64,000 nt of DNA, from NCBI GenBank assembly GCA_907165135.1, contig OU015567.1, forward strand, positions 14,637,001-14,701,000, given 5' to 3'. Source of the stretch: Oikopleura dioica (Eukaryota > Chordata > Appendicularia > Copelata > Oikopleuridae). The notes beneath the pieces were generated by a model. The model was not told the DNA's origin, ran no database searches, and saw only the letters and a program-made list of their open reading frames with translations. The position numbers and the translations under genes are program-made. Positions 52,236-64,000 of the stretch are shown in pieces (position 1 is the stretch's first letter; each line of letters begins with the position of its first letter).

Positions 52236-54011
52236 TCAATGCTCAACTTTGGTGCAAGTTTTTTCGACAGTGATAGTGATTGGTTTGATGACAAGGTCCT
52301 TTTTACTCCTCCTTGATTTCTTCGGATTTCGCGATGCGCTGATTTCCGTCGCGGTTAGGCCTGGTAAATCGAGAACAGCGAGAATTTCATCTTTGCCGAT
52401 TTTGTTCTTTTTGGCGAACTCTTCTTGGGAAATCTTACAGTAGCTTTCCTGCAGCTCGTTTTTGTACTTGACAGCAGGGGCGGACGGGTACTGCATGTTC
52501 GAGGCCCAAATAGCGGAGATTTCTTGGCCAGTTGGCAATGGCACTGGAACGGGATTGTATTCCGATTCCATTGACACCGTTCTCGAAGCAGAAGAAATCG
52601 CTTTCTTAGCGCCAGAGGAAATTGCTACTCGTTGACCAAAAATGGACACCTTTTCTGTTTTCTCGGGCTAGAATGTTTTTTGAACGTATATTTGTTTTTT
52701 ATAACTTACCTCAAGTTCTTTTTCATTCTTGACATGAACATAAATTGTCCTCTCAGCGAAGGGCATCGGAATAGGTGGGGGTTTCGATTTTGGCGGTTGA
52801 AATATTTTCGTAAAGTGAGAGGATGCACTGGACATTGCAGACTCAGAAACATTTCCCGGGTCGTAAGAATCCATTCTCGACAGAGATTTGGACTGGACCG
52901 TATTCGGTCCGTACAAGCCATAGTTGGGAATCATGTTGCCTTTTTAGGTTAAAAATATTTTTTTCTCTAAAGTTCTCCGAAAATGTTAACCAATTCCTGT
53001 GTAACTGGCAAATGAATCCCTCGATGGATCGCGCGACAAAGTATACGCTCTTTGTGCATCGCCGATATTCGCAAAACTATGCCGGGCAAGTCCGACGTTA
53101 GAGTTTCGCTTCCATACTTTTCGATTGCCAATGTTGACCTTTTCATGGGCGAAATCAACAGATTTTTGAACGGGCTCTTTTTTATCCGGCAAAGATGATA
53201 GTGTCTCTGAGTGCGGCTCTCGAATTGTTTTTATGTTTGGCATCGACCTTATTTTTTCTTGAAAAAGATACGGTTGACGCTTCTTACTTGAACGTTTCTA
53301 AGTTGAATGGATCTCCCCCGTCGTCGGAGTCGTTAGAGTCTTCAATCCATTCGTCGTACGAGTAATCGCTGCAGGCGCTTCTAATTTCTACTTCAACAGC
53401 ATAATCAGAAAGCTCGCTAGTAAAAGTTCCGGATTATTGAAATCTAGTTTACTATCAACTCACCTATCAGAGTTGAAATCGAAAGCGGATGTCGCTGAGC
53501 TCTCTCTTCTAGCGCCGAGATGACTTTTTCTGCTAGATTGAGATCGCTGTGAATTAGGCATGGATTTTTTACTCCCTCTCGAGCTTCGTGAAGATGTCGA
53601 TTCTCTTGATAAGGTTTTTTCGCTGTTTTTCAAAAGAGATTTTTTCTGAGGTTCCGGTTTCTTTTCTGGCTCTTCTGGTTGATTCTCTGTTATTTTTTTA
53701 TTCCGCTGTTGATCCACTTTTTGCTTGAATCGGTGGGAAATTAATTTTCGCAACGCGTCAGCAAGTGTTTCTTCAGTATCATCTGATTTCTTCTCTTGTG
53801 CGCTAGAATCTCCCTCGGGTGCTTTCTCATTTGCTGATTCCTCAATTTTGGATTCAGCACTTTGTTCATCATGTAAATCGGATGATTGTGGTGTTGAATT
53901 TGCATTTATATCGCTGTCGGATGATTTGTTCTCATTAGAGTCGGACTCATCATCATCATTTCGAGGTTTGCCATTTTCGCGAGGTGGGGGTTGAGGCGGA
54001 AGAAAGGGCAT
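52236..54011 (-). CDS. Unrecognised, largely disordered protein
   Basis: ATG 54011 opens a Pro-rich start MPFLPPQPPPRENGK and an acidic Ser/Asp/Glu-rich first exon, then Ser/Arg-rich sequence. Further exons include a Tyr/Asp-rich acidic segment (SDYSYDEWIEDSNDSDDGG), SMPNIKTIREPHSETL, and a C-terminal part with more order (EISAIWASNMQYPSAP; KNKIGKDEILAVLDLPGL; TITVEKTCTKVEH). Several exons join in phase with GT-AG borders, so it is a real gene. I do not know the family. Confidence 0.7.
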
Positions 54012-54155
54012 TTTGAGGTTTTATTATGAATTAATTCGAAGGAAATGCTTTTGGAGAATCTTGTTGTTGGAAAAACGTGTCATGTAGCGAATCGTTTACG
54101 TATTTTGATCAAAACAATTTTATAAAGCCTTATTGTTGCAATAAATTAACCACAA

Positions 54156-54476
54156 TTAAACCTTTTCCTGCATTAATTTGGGTGCTGAAGAAACATTCAT
54201 GACTCCGGAGCTTCGAAAGAATTTCTCTTCAATCGGCTTTTCCTCTTTGTTTTTCTCCGAATTTCCGAAATCTCCGCCAGCGGTGAAGTTAATCTCAAGT
54301 GATTCTAGCTCCGCGATTTTCGCGCTTTCCTCGGTACTACTTGCCATGGCTAATGTCTCGACGATTTTTGCTAGCTCTGCATAATAGACCTTTTGGTGCA
54401 ACGCAGCACAGAGATTAGAACTCGTATTCTTCATTACTGCGGCCCGGGGCCATTTCACCGCAATTTCTGTGAGCAT
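54156..54476 (-). CDS. Unrecognised 106-aa ORF
   Basis: ATG 54476 to TAA 54156. N-terminal hydrophobic/basic stretch MLTEIAVKWPRAAV, then an alpha-helical region (YYAELAKIVETLAMAS) and an acidic tail. The frame stays open upstream to about 54605 (SYFSKAGTQKFHKFPLSYKYI), so the gene may start further upstream. No family recognised. Confidence 0.45.
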   Translation of the reverse strand: MLTEIAVKWPRAAVMKNTSSNLCAALHQKVYYAELAKIVETLAMASSTEESAKIAELESLEINFTAGGDFGNSEKNKEEKPIEEKFFRSSGVMNVSSAPKLMQEKV

Positions 54477-54499
54477 TATGTACTTGTAGCTGAGGGGGA

Positions 54500-54780
54500 A
54501 CTTATGGAATTTCTGAGTTCCAGCCTTTGAAAAGTAAGATAAGCGCTGATAACGTGGCTTTCTAGCGCGCGAAAAAGAAACCAGCGAATGGGCCGCCTTG
54601 AGCGCAAAGGATCAGCGGGTACTCTACGCCGCCGAATTTGGATACACGAATTATGCGACCTACTTCGTTCATCTCAAACACAAACATGCCGCCGCGGTGG
54701 CCCTCCAAGCGCCACATTTGCTAGACAAACCTAAAATTGTAATTAAAAATCATCATTTACCAAAGCTGAAACCGATTTAA
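54500..54780 (+). CDS. Weak COX4-like frame
   Basis: A plus-strand frame reads REKETSEWAALSAKDQRVLYAAEF after a 32-base candidate intron. W-x-x-LS-x-x-D-x-x-x-LY-x-x-x-F resembles part of cytochrome c oxidase subunit 4. But the expected membrane segment does not follow; instead there is a His/Ala-rich run and a stop at 54780. Treat as tentative. Confidence 0.2.
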
Positions 54781-55445
54781 GATCTGGTCGAAGCTATTAG
54801 AAAGATCTCCTTGGGGAAGTTATTCAAGAAAGCGATTGATCTATTTTGTCCTGTCAACTGGATTTTGGATTGGTTTTTTCATCCTTTTAGCTAAATTTAG
54901 CCAGTACGACTGGCCACCGTATAATCTTCTTCCTGTTTTACTGCCGGTAGATATTTCATTTCCAACAGTTCATTATTCATTGAAATCATAGACGACTATG
55001 CGCCCCATCGACAGTCAAATCTTTAAATATTCCTACGACCCGTCCCTGTCAAAAATGACCCCTGTAGAAGTCGCGACAAAATATTGGCTTACGAAGGAGC
55101 TAGCAAATTTTGGAACTCACTTATCATGGGATTGCTCATATCATGGCTACCGAAGACCCTGGATGAATATTCAATTTTCCTGATTTGAACAACTGTTAAA
55201 TAAACTGTCAAATAAACACGCTTATTTGGTTTTTTTTTGAAGAAGTTATCGGCGTGTTCAAAGATTTACTATAGTCAGAGATCACTTTGTAAACACGAAC
55301 TGAGCTAATGTCAAGTAACTATGGAGACACTGAGAAATATACTTCTTTGCTGGAGGGCCGCCCAGCTTATTAGTCTTATGCTACCTGTAGTTCCCTTTTA
55401 CATCAAGAAAGAGATAAGCCGGAGATCAAATGGAATCTAATTTAG
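54781..55445. other. Mostly non-coding gap, one small ORF
   Basis: It contains a 61-aa plus frame (54998-55183, MRPIDSQIFKYSYD...YRRPWMNI) of unknown status; otherwise AT-rich. Confidence 0.35.
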
Positions 55446-56887
55446 ATGAGGGCACTGGGATGGGCGAGACAGACAGTCGGAATCTGGAAGTTATCAGTTA
55501 GAAGGACTCATTATAAAACACTTGGGATTGACCAATCTGCGGATAAAAAAGGTTGGATTTCAAGACAACCGAAAATATAAAAAAGTTTAGAGATCAAGAA
55601 AGCGTATTTGCAAGCGGCAAAGGTGCATCATCCCGATGCAAATCCAGATGATCCAAAAGCGGCAGAAAAGTTTCAAAAATTCAAGCCGCGTACGAAATTC
55701 TTTCTGATGCGACAGCAAAATCAGAATATGACAATCAACTGAGGCCACAGTCTAGTGCAAGTGAATTTTACAGCGATGCTGGTTATAGTTACGATGAACC
55801 GTCATTTTCGAGTTCTGAGGAATGGGATCAGTTCGATCGCGACTTTGGATTCAGTGGGTTTAAATTCGCCAACGGAAGTTCTTCAGGCTCAAGACGAAGA
55901 GGGAACACAGGAGCTTATGATCCGTGGGAACAGTACGTTAAAAATCAACAAACAAGAAGCTTCTATCACGCTGCCATGGACGCAGGTCAGGGTTGGACAT
56001 TTTTATAACCATAAAAGTGTGTTTTCATCAAAAATACCTTTGTCCATTCTCGAAAAGAATACGGCGATCCAAACACGAACCACGACCATTATTCTCAATA
56101 TTTCAACGATGACGATATCTTCGACGATTTCTACTTTGAAGAATATCCGAATGAAAACTACCAGAGATATTCTTACAAGAACTTTGACCAGTGGGAGAAC
56201 CAGCGTCAGAAGTACGAGTCAATCTTCAATCAAAAATATGGTTTCAATAAAAAGCGGAAGAGCTCGTCGAGAAAGAGCTTTGAAGATTTAGAAGACGAAT
56301 ATTTCCGGCAAAAGGAGAGATATTGGGAGACGAAAACGCATTCCGGCGACGATTACAGTAATAGAGACTGGCGAGGGCCGTATTATGAAGAGTTTGACAA
56401 TGAACGCTATGGGTTTTATGATCAAGTTCAATACGAAGAATGGGAAGAGTGGATCAAGACGCAGCCGCGTTTCAAAGAAAATCAAAAGAAGAAATCAAAG
56501 CCGAAGCAACGAAAAAAGCCGAAAGATAAATCTGGTGAGATATCTTTTATGTACAAAGGAAGGAGCTCAGTAGTTTGAGCAAATATTTATATTATGCATA
56601 ATTTGAGTTCTTGCGAGTAAAAAACTCAAATGTGATTTCAACTCTGAGAAATATTTCAGAAAGTTTGAAAAACGCGCAGCGGGTTCACGCCGAGCTGGAC
56701 GAATTCGGCCAGGCTAATATAGAAATGGATGGGAAACGGTTTAAAATTGCTGTTCAAAAAGGTATTCTGCGATTGTTGAAACTATTAATCGAGCAAGTGT
56801 AATTTAGACGGCTCCATTGTGATGGAAGACCTTGACAACTCAAACCCGTTCAAAGACAGTAAGAAGAAAAAGAAGAAAAGAAAGTAA
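55446..56887 (+). CDS. Mitochondrial-type J-domain protein
   Basis: ATG 55446 is directly preceded by AATTTAG. A basic N-terminus ([20 protein letters not shown]) looks like a mitochondrial presequence. The J domain ([14 protein letters not shown], then [19 protein letters not shown] and [16 protein letters not shown]) has an intact HPD. It is followed by a Tyr/Asp/Arg-rich middle and a Lys-rich C-terminus KKKKKKRK. No zinc or substrate domains as in DNAJA3. The family beyond the J domain is not recognised. Confidence 0.82.
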
Positions 56888-56955
56888 ATGTTACTTTGTC
56901 CTAATTTAACGACTCCATGGAAGGCTGTTTGAGATGCAAATTGAAATGATTCAGA

Positions 56956-57605
56956 ATGTTGCTACGGGTCGCGAAGCACTGTATCGCAATCCAACGCTAT
57001 AATTACTACAACTTCCTAAAGATACCTCAACAAGCGCCAAGCTCTCAAATAAACGCGGCTTATTTGGTAAGGAGAAAATCAAATTTAAAATTTCTCTTCC
57101 TTGATTCCAAAACTGAGAAAACTTATTGAAATTATCATTTCAGGCGCTCCATGAAAAATTAACCGAGGAAGAAGACTACCACTCTTTAGAAAAACTAGAG
57201 CGCGCCTTTGTCATTCTTAGCGACGAAGAGAAACGGAGTAAATATGATAAATTTTTGACAATCCAAGCGGCGAAGGGAATCCTACGCAGCTCCAGTGGCA
57301 AAGTAGACCCGGAAGAGGAGCGAACAAAGGAGATAATGAGAAAAAACTATCCTGACATTGAAGCGCGCTTCAGCCAAAAGCAGCAAAGAATTGAGAGAAC
57401 CAGCGAAGCCAACACGGAAAGCACGAGAGTTACGCTCAAGGAATTCAAAGACAATCTGAAGAAAGGCGAAGAGGTGAAGCAAGAAGCGTTTCCTTTTATG
57501 CATTTGGTTGATACGAAAAATGCTCGAGTCCAAAATAGAAGGATGAAAGAGGGCGATTTGAAGGCTGACCTGAGAAAAGATTATAGAGACCTTTACTGCT
57601 CTTGA
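56956..57605 (+). CDS. HPD-less J-like protein
   Basis: Exons 56956-57066 and 57144-57605. Starts 68 bases after the previous stop, with GATTCAG just before the ATG. The N-terminus MLLRVAKHCIAIQR looks like a presequence. The J-like part has YNYYNFLKIPQQAPSSQINAAYLALHEKL and LERAFVILSDEEKRSKYDK, so helices I-II and III-IV are clear but the HPD is replaced. C-terminal half: basic/acidic helix. Likely co-transcribed with the J-protein above. Confidence 0.75.
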
Positions 57606-57681
57606 AACTAACAATTCTTTTTTAAAAGAACTAACAGTCATAAACGATAGAAAATCTCGCTCGAATTATTCAAATTTTAGA

Positions 57682-60577
57682 ATGAGACCGAAATCACTCA
57701 TTTCCGACTACAATCCGTTATTGGATCCAAATTTACAGGGCCATTTCGCAACGAAATCAAAGCAAAAGAGTCTTCGTAAAGCTGGACTCGTAAGCTCGTC
57801 TTCTTTATCAAGAAATTATGCTTATTCAGATAAAACGAAATGGGGAAATTGTATCTGAACGCGAGTACAAGCTCCGGGCACAACATAAGGAGACAAAAGA
57901 GCACATGAAAGAAATTTTGCAAGAGTCGATTGTTCGCAGAGGTAAGAGACTTTTCTTCTTAGCCCACTTCAGCCATTTTAGCAATCGAAATCGAGAGACA
58001 GAGACAAGTTGCCATCAGGGACGAAATGGAACGCGCGGCGAAGCAAGAAAGAGTGCGACAGCTGCGGCTAGAACGCTCGAGAACGGCGCCTCATATGATT
58101 TATCCAGGAGTTCCTCCTCAGAGCGCGCCGAGGGGGTCCGCTTCAAAGCGATCAAATACTTCGAAACAGTCCAGTCGGGCTGGTAGCGCAATTCAAAGGG
58201 TCAGTTTTAGGACTCTTATTTGATGATCAATGAATTTTAGGACCATCCAGAAGAAAGCGTAGATGAAAACGACCCGAGAAATTGGACTCGTGAACAACAA
58301 GTCAACTACGTTGCCCAGCGAAAGGTAAGCATTTTTTCTCGCCACAAAGCTAAATTCCCAAAAGATGAAAGAACTTGACCGACCTACGCTGAAAATGCTA
58401 AAACGCGAAGCTGAGCGATCCAAAGCTTTCGGCCCCGGACCAAGTCCCTATAATTTTGACAAAGCTGATGCCAATGCTTTATCTCCCCCTCCTCGTGTTC
58501 CGCGGCCCATTGACGAGGATTACTCCGTTCATGAATCTCAAGAATACGTCAGAATGAAGAAGAGTAGCAATCACAGACTTCATCGAGCACAGCCTGGAAT
58601 GATTGTCAAAGTTCGGTAAGAAGTTATATCAACTCACATCGAAGATATTAAACTCAACCGTAGACAACAAAGTATGGTGGACGTTTCAATGAAATATCTC
58701 GGTCGACCGTCTGTTGGCGATACAGCTTTTCAAGAACGAGAAGATGTAGTCATCGAGCAACAACACTGTGGCGGTGAAAATATCAAAGTCTTTCATGGAA
58801 ATCTCAGACGAGGAGAAAAGTTTAAGTTCATTTCTCGACGACATCGTGGATATCCTTTCAGGTTTTTATTCATAAATTAATTGATATCATAATTAAATGA
58901 TAAAGTTTCGTGGTTTATGTTAACTCAATCCGAGTTGAACGAATTTCCTCGTGCTGTGAATATCGATACAAGAAAGGCTCGAAACTTGGTTGCGGAACTA
59001 TTCGATTGTTGAGCGTCAAAGGGGCTGCTCCATGCTATTCGTGCAACATCAGAAACAACAATCCAAAGGTTTGATGCACGATCAAAATTTAAGAGTATTA
59101 ATTCTCATCAAGGAAAAGCCTGATCCAGCACCAAGGCCAACCAGTCGACTTGATACTCCCGAAACAACCGTCAGCTCCAAGAAATCTGGCAAGCAATCAG
59201 CACCAAAGGGCAAAGGCAAACGAAAAGTTGTCAAAGACGAGGAATTCAACACCCGCGAAACTCCTGAAAATGAAGAGCCTCCCCCGCAAGAGCCTGAAGT
59301 CATGAAAGTCCACAGCAGCTCGAGCTCGTCAAGTTCGAGCTCAGAAAGCGAGGATGAAGCCGAGACCCAGGTATACACACTTTCGATGTGAATTTTCAAC
59401 TTGAAAATTCTTGTGCTTTGAATCACGGCTTCAATCAAAATAAATATTTATATATGTGTTGATTTGCAATTTGTCACGTGTCAATTCGTAAAATTCAGAG
59501 TTGAATTTCGAATTTCAATCATCCAAATGCTTATCTTTTGGTAATTCATTTACGATCACCTTTATCGCTTATTTTTCACTGTAATTCGAAAGAGAGAGAG
59601 TCTATGATGCGCTTTAGAAATCGAACAAGTCAAGCTCATCCTCTGAAACGAATCCAACTGCGGTCGAAATTGAGCAAGAAAAGCCAGGATATCTGACAGC
59701 AGCTCAGGCTCCCCAAGACGACGTGAAATCAATTTCATCCCAGAGTGAAGCACCATCAATCAAGGATGAGCCAGAAAGCCGTCCAAGCACTGCATCAAGC
59801 TCTTCATCATCTTCCAGTTCGAGTTCGTCAAAAGTCAGCTCTCGAAAGAGCTCAGTGTCGAGTGTCGTAAGCGTTCAAACAGTGGAGGATACAAATGCTG
59901 ATCCACCAAGCGCAAGTCCAACCAGTATCGCGAGCCAGAGCGCTCCGACACAAGAAGACATCGAAGCTAGTTACCAAGAGCAGGCTGCATCTGAGCATAG
60001 CGCTGATAGAAGTTCTAGCCAGGTGAATTCCCCCGAGAACTTTTCATTCCAAACAATGATTTTAGGCAACTCACTTGAGTGAGCAAACAAATGGAATGAC
60101 CTCTCCATATGCAACCAACTTGGTGAACGATGTTATTTTAAAAAGTAAGTTCTTTCTTCTGCTTTGAGAGGAAAAACAGTGAATAACTTGGCAAAACTCC
60201 CACTCCCGTAGACATGATTTACAAACTCCCGTTGTATCCCTTTTCCTCCTCGAGTGTGTAATTCATGACTTTATAATTTCAGTACGCAAGGAAGATAACC
60301 TTGAGGGCACGCGATCGCCAACCTCGCCCTTGGCGGACGATTTGGTGGGTGCTGCGTTGACCACGGCGCAGCGCGAGGGCAGCAACAGGAAACATTCAGT
60401 TACCTCCGCGTCTGATATTACTCAAGTGACCCCGCGAGGTGAGATTATCGCCCTCAATTATCGCTCATTTACGACGAGCTTATTCTAGAACCTGAAAACT
60501 TCAGTTCATCTTCATCTGAGGATTCAACGAGCGACAGTTCAAGTTCTGATTCTGACACCGACTCTGAAAGAAATTAA
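57682..60577 (+). CDS. ERICH3: Glutamate-rich protein 3 (ERICH3)-like
   Basis: ATG 57682 after TTTTAG, 76 bases after the J-like stop. N-terminus LISDYNPLLDPNLQGHF, then IVSEREYKLRAQHKE match ERICH3. The DUF4590 block IEQQHCGGENIKVFHG, FKFISRRHRGYPF, ERISSCCEYRYKKGSKLG is clear. Human ERICH3 is a ciliary protein. The C-terminal half is low-complexity, Ser/Glu-rich with poly-Ser tracts, and ends SDSDTDSERN. Confidence 0.9.
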
Positions 60578-61975
60578 TTATCCTTGTCCATATTTATTTT
60601 CATGAATTTTTGCACAACTTTCCCCCTCTTGAAATCCCCCCAATGAGTTCCAACTAGACAATCATTCTTTAAATCCTTTAATATACATTCTCTTTCGAGA
60701 GAAAAGTATCTGTTAACACGCCTTAAATCCACCCCAGCTTTAGTTTTATCTACTTTCTCGGCATTTCAAACAGTTGGCTAGGTGCCAACAGCTGCACTAA
60801 GTTCATAATTGCCTTTGTCAAGTTTGAAATTTTTGTTCTTTTTCCCTTTTTTAAATTTTCAACGAGAGCCAGAAGTCACAGAGAATATTGCCTATGGCGG
60901 GCATAATAACTTTGATGAATGCGAAAGTGCCTCGCGCGCGACAAATAGCCCCAGGGGAGTGAGATGAAGGCCAAGGGAGCGTGCGACAGCTAGGTGAACT
61001 CCCATCCGTGCTGACATTATATATAGTAACGCCGTCGTGGCACTAAGTTTTCGCTAATTTGGGTCCCTTATTATCGCGGGGAGGAAAACAGAGATTTCAA
61101 ATTTGACGAAGTTTTATTCCAAAAAACGGTGCAAGTGTATTTTTATATAAAATCGTATATTTGTATAAATGTTATTCTTCCTTGATTTTTCTATTTGATG
61201 CTATTTTTATAAACAACAAATAAATGAATATTTTTAATAAGTAAAATGCCAAAATTGAGTATTTATTCGCTTGAGAGAGCAGCGCAGATGGAAGGTCTTC
61301 AAAAATGATCGATCGAAAATATAGATTTGAAAAATTTACAAATTGAGACTCGTGGCTCTTTATTTTAATCAAAGAGAAAACCGCCGGACAAAGAGCGTCC
61401 GATCCGGAGAACATTGAAATCAACAAAGATTTTTTAAATAGAGAACTTTAGTTCGGACCATTTCTCGGCAAATTTGCTTATTTGCAATTCAGTCAGAGGA
61501 GAAAAAGAGAAAGCTACGGCCATTATCGTTAATTGAAAAAAGAAATGATTTTGCCCTGAGAAAACGATTGCATAAGGTAGACGTGATGGCATTTTTCCCG
61601 TCATTTCATGCATGGCTTATTGCCATACAAAGACATTTTTGCGTCTGTTGGAAGAGTCATAAAAAGCGGTTCCAGAGAAAATATGAGTTCGAGCTTGACT
61701 GAAAAAGTTTAACAAGTTACTTTCTTTTGGAGACTCTTTCTAGAGCTTTTTTTGCGTTTTGTTTCTTTGCTAAATAAAGTTGGAAGACTGTAAAGAGCCT
61801 GTCATAGAGAGATACACGGGCGGAAGTAATTTGTGTGGTCAAAAAACCTGAAAAAGTGATGAAAGACACGGATTAAGACAAATAAGCAGGAGTGACGAAA
61901 GCTGGTCAATCCAAAGTTTTAAATGATTGTTTTTCTTTAGACTGGGTGAATGGGAAATGAGTAAACGCGCTCAAA
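60578..61975. other. Intergenic, nothing recognised
   Basis: About 1.4 kb between ERICH3 and XPR1. A TATATATAG motif occurs near 61017, but no promoter can be assigned. A TTTTTCTTTAG at about 61940 is a possible splice or trans-splice acceptor for XPR1. Confidence 0.4.
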
Positions 61976-64000
61976 ATGAAATTCGGGGAGAACTTACAGT
62001 ATTACGCCACTGCTGAATGGCGGGACAAGTACATCGACTACGAAAAGCTAAAAACACTTCTCGAAGAAGCCCAGACTGGCCACACAGACACATATCTCGG
62101 AGATGACGAAAAAGAAAGGCCAAAACAGTAAAGCACTCTTCTGTGAACAAATAACCATCAAATTTATAGCAAAACGCTGCAAACCCCCGGAGACGAAGTG
62201 TTCTTCCGGGAAATCGCCGAGCAGCTAGAAAAAGTCAACCATTTTTACAATGAGCGTTATTCGAAAGTGGTGCAAACGTTTAACGGACTCAAAAAAGATG
62301 TTGAATTTTACAAAAATGTAAGCGCCTTTTCAACGGTATTAAAGCTAACGAATATTTAGCCAAAAGAAGAGACAGAAAGCTCAGGCGGAGTTATTCGAAG
62401 AAGAAAGTTTCTTCGCGCTGAGCCGGAGAAAAATGCCATAAAGCCGAAATCGCTGAAAGAACTCAAGGCCAATTTTAGCGACTTTTACTTATCCCTCGTT
62501 TTACTAGACAGATACCAGGTAAGCCGATATTAATCGACCTTTATAATTCCGCTTTTAGAAAATTAACTTCGATGGCTTCCGAAAAATCCTCAAGAAATTC
62601 GACAAAAACATGTACAGTACTTACGGCGACAGCTGGAGAAAAAAGCACATCGAAAAAGAACGATCTTTCTATACGAACAAACACATTTCAAACCTATTGT
62701 TGCAAACCGAGGTAAGCAACAAACTTTCGATCTTATCAGATCTTTCTTTCCAAAGTGACCGAAAAAATTTTAAAACCGTTTTTTAATGAGAGAATGGGAA
62801 AATAATAAAAAGGCAGCGTCAGTCAGGAGTTAAAATTCAAATGAGAATCTTAGATGTCTACCATACAGGATTCATATTTTATATGTAATTGTTTTATCTC
62901 AGAAATATCTCAATATTTAATCAAAACTCGCATAAGCCTCGTATTTCTGCCAAAGCAGAGGAATCGGCTACCCTCTTTCCTCCTCCCTTTTCACCAACAC
63001 ATGGGCTTACAGTAGTTTCGCTAACAACAGCATCGATTTCCGCATCTCTGATGAATGTTTCAATCCCCGACCAAGACTCAAAGATCGTTTTCTTTCTCAA
63101 ACAGCAATTGATGAGGAATCTGGCATCAAAAGCTATTCTACGCCAAAAAGGCGGAGGAGAGAAACTCTATCTTCTCGTTTCGAGTCTCGGACTAGAAGTG
63201 CTACGTTTGATTTTTCGGTCGAAATCAGCTTTACTTTGATATTTATAAAATACTGTTTCAGACCATTGTGGCAGAAGAATTAGAAGATGGCGACAGAAAG
63301 AAAGCCAGAAAGAAACTTGGAGTTCCGTCACTAGAATCAAAGGTAGAATGCTGCGCTTCTAGCTCTCTCTTCTATATTTATTTCAGGAGCTGAGCCAAGA
63401 CAAAAATGATTTCACTTTATTCCGAGTGGGGATCTTTCTCGGGATGGGACTCGTCGTACTATCTGCCATTGTTTTATCTATTTATCCAGCGAGGAGCTGT
63501 ATATTTGCCGATTCAATCTCCTCCCAGGACGATCGTACTTTATCACTAGAACGTACCTCATCATCAAACACTTCTTCCTTCACTGATATCTTTTGCGAGC
63601 AGAAAGACACAATCATTAGACTATACCGCCCAGGAATACTTCTTGGTAAGCTCCCTATTTTAAATGATGTTCGTAGTCGTTATTTCTAGCATTTTTCATC
63701 TTCTTGCTTGGATTTAACGTCTATGGCTGGCGCAAAGCAGGCGTCAACCACGTCCTTATCTTCGAGATCGACTACAGAGAGCATCTCGCGCCAACACATC
63801 TCTGGGAAGTCTCCTTCGTCATCGCCCTGACTTGGGCGCTGTCCCTTCTTGCCTTCATTCATAACCCCCTTGCAGACTATCTACCTCGTTACGCACACCC
63901 AGCTATTCTCTATTCTTTTCTCACGATCCTTATAATCTTTCCTCTTCCGGTAAGTCTTTCATCAACGCCTCCATTAATCAATTTTCCTAGATCCCGGGCC
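61976..64000 (+). CDS. XPR1: Phosphate exporter XPR1 (partial, cut by window end)
   Basis: A plasma-membrane phosphate exporter with an N-terminal SPX domain that senses inositol pyrophosphates. SPX: MKFGENLQYYATAEWRDKYIDYEKLK, LKANFSDFYLSLVLLDRYQ, INFDGFRKILKKFDKN. Then the first membrane parts: FRVGIFLGMGLVVLSAIVLS, FFIFLLGFNVYGWRKAGVNHVLIFE and further hydrophobic segments. The EXS domain lies beyond the window. An intron of about 550 bases (62713-63261) holds an open frame on both strands. Confidence 0.93.

Noticed and set aside
54178-54384. Plus-strand Ser-rich frame
   Set aside because: Antisense shadow of the minus-strand 106-aa ORF.

Overview
The window looks like nuclear DNA from a very compact chordate genome, most likely an appendicularian tunicate of the Oikopleura type. 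Protein-coding genes are split by many introns of about 45-60 bases, genes sit tens to hundreds of bases apart on both strands, and many start codons follow directly on a splice-acceptor-like TTTTAG/TTTCAG. Several pairs of same-strand genes are separated by only 54-76 bases, as expected for spliced-leader operons. At least one intron is GC-AG, and a few junctions work only with other G*-AG borders. The gene set (NXF1, ALYREF, MND1, CAPZB, ROCK, tropomyosin, SZRD1, LRRIQ3, PRPS, TBC1D23, LSG1, GTF2H5, NDOR1, INPP5K-like, RALBP1, ERICH3, XPR1) is animal, and ERICH3, LRRIQ3, BCL6-type fingers and a CHST-type sulfotransferase fit a chordate. The species call is inference.

Layout. 1-5100 is gene-poor, opens with degenerate TTAGGG-like repeats and carries palindromic foldback elements. 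5.1-7.9 kb: BCL6-like zinc-finger gene with a foldback copy in intron 1. 8.6-10.4 kb: calpain (minus). 10.7-12.1 kb: small unknown genes, including a duplicated minus-strand motif. 12.7-15.9 kb: NXF1 (minus) with a large inverted repeat in an intron. 16.2-17.7 kb: carbohydrate sulfotransferase with an apparent frameshift. 17.8-23.95 kb: minus-strand run of type-A-like DnaJ, CAPZB, MND1 and two ALYREF paralogues. 25.4-34.7 kb: ROCK, tropomyosin and SZRD1 (all minus). 34.95-52.0 kb: plus-strand run LRRIQ3, PRPS, TBC1D23, LSG1, GTF2H5, NDOR1, INPP5K-like, RALBP1. 52.2-54.5 kb: two unrecognised minus-strand genes. 55.4-60.6 kb: likely operon of a mitochondrial-type J-protein, an HPD-less J-like protein and ERICH3. 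62-64 kb: 5' part of XPR1, cut by the window end.

Themes. mRNA export is represented by NXF1 and two Aly/REF adaptors. Actin control is represented by CAPZB, ROCK and tropomyosin. The strongest unusual points are the three mobile-looking inverted-repeat families, one flanked by TTAA; the short intercistronic gaps with acceptors abutting ATGs; two J-like proteins without HPD, one ending in a CaaX box; and a canonical/degenerate J-protein pair in one likely operon. Gene names rest on recognising family motifs by eye. Exon borders are hand-placed and approximate except where stated.
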